Origin: Xylanimonas oleitrophica | GTDB taxonomy: Bacteria; Actinomycetota; Actinomycetes; Actinomycetales; Cellulomonadaceae | Direction: 5' to 3' | Assembly: GCF_003244315.1 (NCBI RefSeq) | Contig: NZ_QKWH01000009.1 | Span: 56,051 to 120,050 of the forward strand | DNA length: 64,000 nt | Part shown: one piece after another, positions 63,923-64,000 of the stretch | How positions within the stretch are numbered: the stretch's first letter is position 1 | How the letters are laid out: every line of letters begins with the position of its first letter | Made by a program: the position numbers and the translations under genes | The notes under the pieces: generated by a model | What the model was told of the DNA's origin: nothing | What the model saw: only the letters and a program-made list of their open reading frames with translations | Databases searched by the model: none

Positions 63923-63929
63923 CAAAGGG

Positions 63930-64000
63930 TGTCCGGCGGCGTCCTACTCTCCCACCCCGTCTCCAGGGCAGTACCATCGGCGCTGTAGGGCTGAGCTTCC
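63930..64000 (-). rRNA. rrf: 5S ribosomal RNA, 3' part (5' part beyond window)
   Basis: Read on the minus strand, the last 71 bases match the conserved 3' half of actinobacterial 5S rRNA: GGAAGCTCAGCCCTACAGCG, CGCCGATGGTACTGCCC and GGGAGAGTAGGACGCCGCCG. The 3' end is placed at about 63930, just before the terminator palindrome. The gene enters from the right edge, so a 16S-23S-5S operon on the minus strand presumably lies to the right. Confidence 0.92.

Overview
The window is a 64 kb chromosomal segment with very high GC content, dense overlapping operons, frequent GTG starts and actinobacterial marker genes (imuA'-imuB-dnaE2 mutasome, InhA-type enoyl reductase, SteA/SteB, DUF3099, divergent glgM/glgC). 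Together with an intracellular GH10 xylanase this suggests a plant-polymer-degrading actinobacterium of the order Micrococcales (Cellulomonadaceae or Promicromonosporaceae); the family is an inference from gene content. No insertion sequence, prophage, CRISPR array or tRNA was seen. The right edge cuts into a 5S rRNA gene on the minus strand.

Layout. 1-5 kb: a partial unknown protein, a small ferritin-like protein, a zinc alcohol dehydrogenase with a membrane-anchored partner, and three small membrane proteins. 5-11.3 kb: the LexA-controlled mutagenic repair operon imuA'-imuB-dnaE2 behind two overlapping SOS boxes. 11.3-20.5 kb: PEBP protein, YbaK deacylase, an iron-regulated siderophore reductase, an rRNA methyltransferase, the xylanase, and a TetR-controlled heterodimeric ABC exporter. 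20.5-24 kb: SPFH/NfeD membrane pair, ABC ATPase, unknown protein. 24-27.5 kb: divergent glycogen genes glgM/glgC and serB. 27.5-33.3 kb: SixA phosphatase, fabG-fabI, DUF3099, a small cysteine protein, SURF1 and an ABC-F protein. 33.3-39.4 kb: the least understood part: a PadR-controlled membrane protein faces, across a 19-bp perfect inverted repeat, an operon of lipoprotein, divergent NRAMP-like transporter and two PRC-barrel proteins; a PRC/DUF2382 protein and another membrane protein follow. 39.8-46.6 kb: the complete SUF iron-sulfur operon (sufR-B-D-Rieske-C-S-U-T). 46.8-49.5 kb: ABC exporter plus ctaA (heme A synthase). 49.6-63.8 kb: one long minus-strand run with mostly 1-4 bp overlaps: TPR/RG-rich protein, HAD hydrolase, small protein, tlyA, nadK, recN, steA, steB, a short MraY-like protein, murJ, pyrG, NUDIX.

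Regulation is unusually readable. At least ten genes begin 6-7 bp after a TANNNT -10 box, which marks leaderless transcripts and fixes their start codons. Candidate operators can be seen for LexA, a DtxR/IdeR iron repressor, a LacI-type regulator, TetR, PadR and SufR.

The best candidates for something undescribed are the lipoprotein/NRAMP-like/PRC/PRC operon with altered metal-site motifs, and the short MraY-like protein coupled by overlapping codons between steB and murJ.
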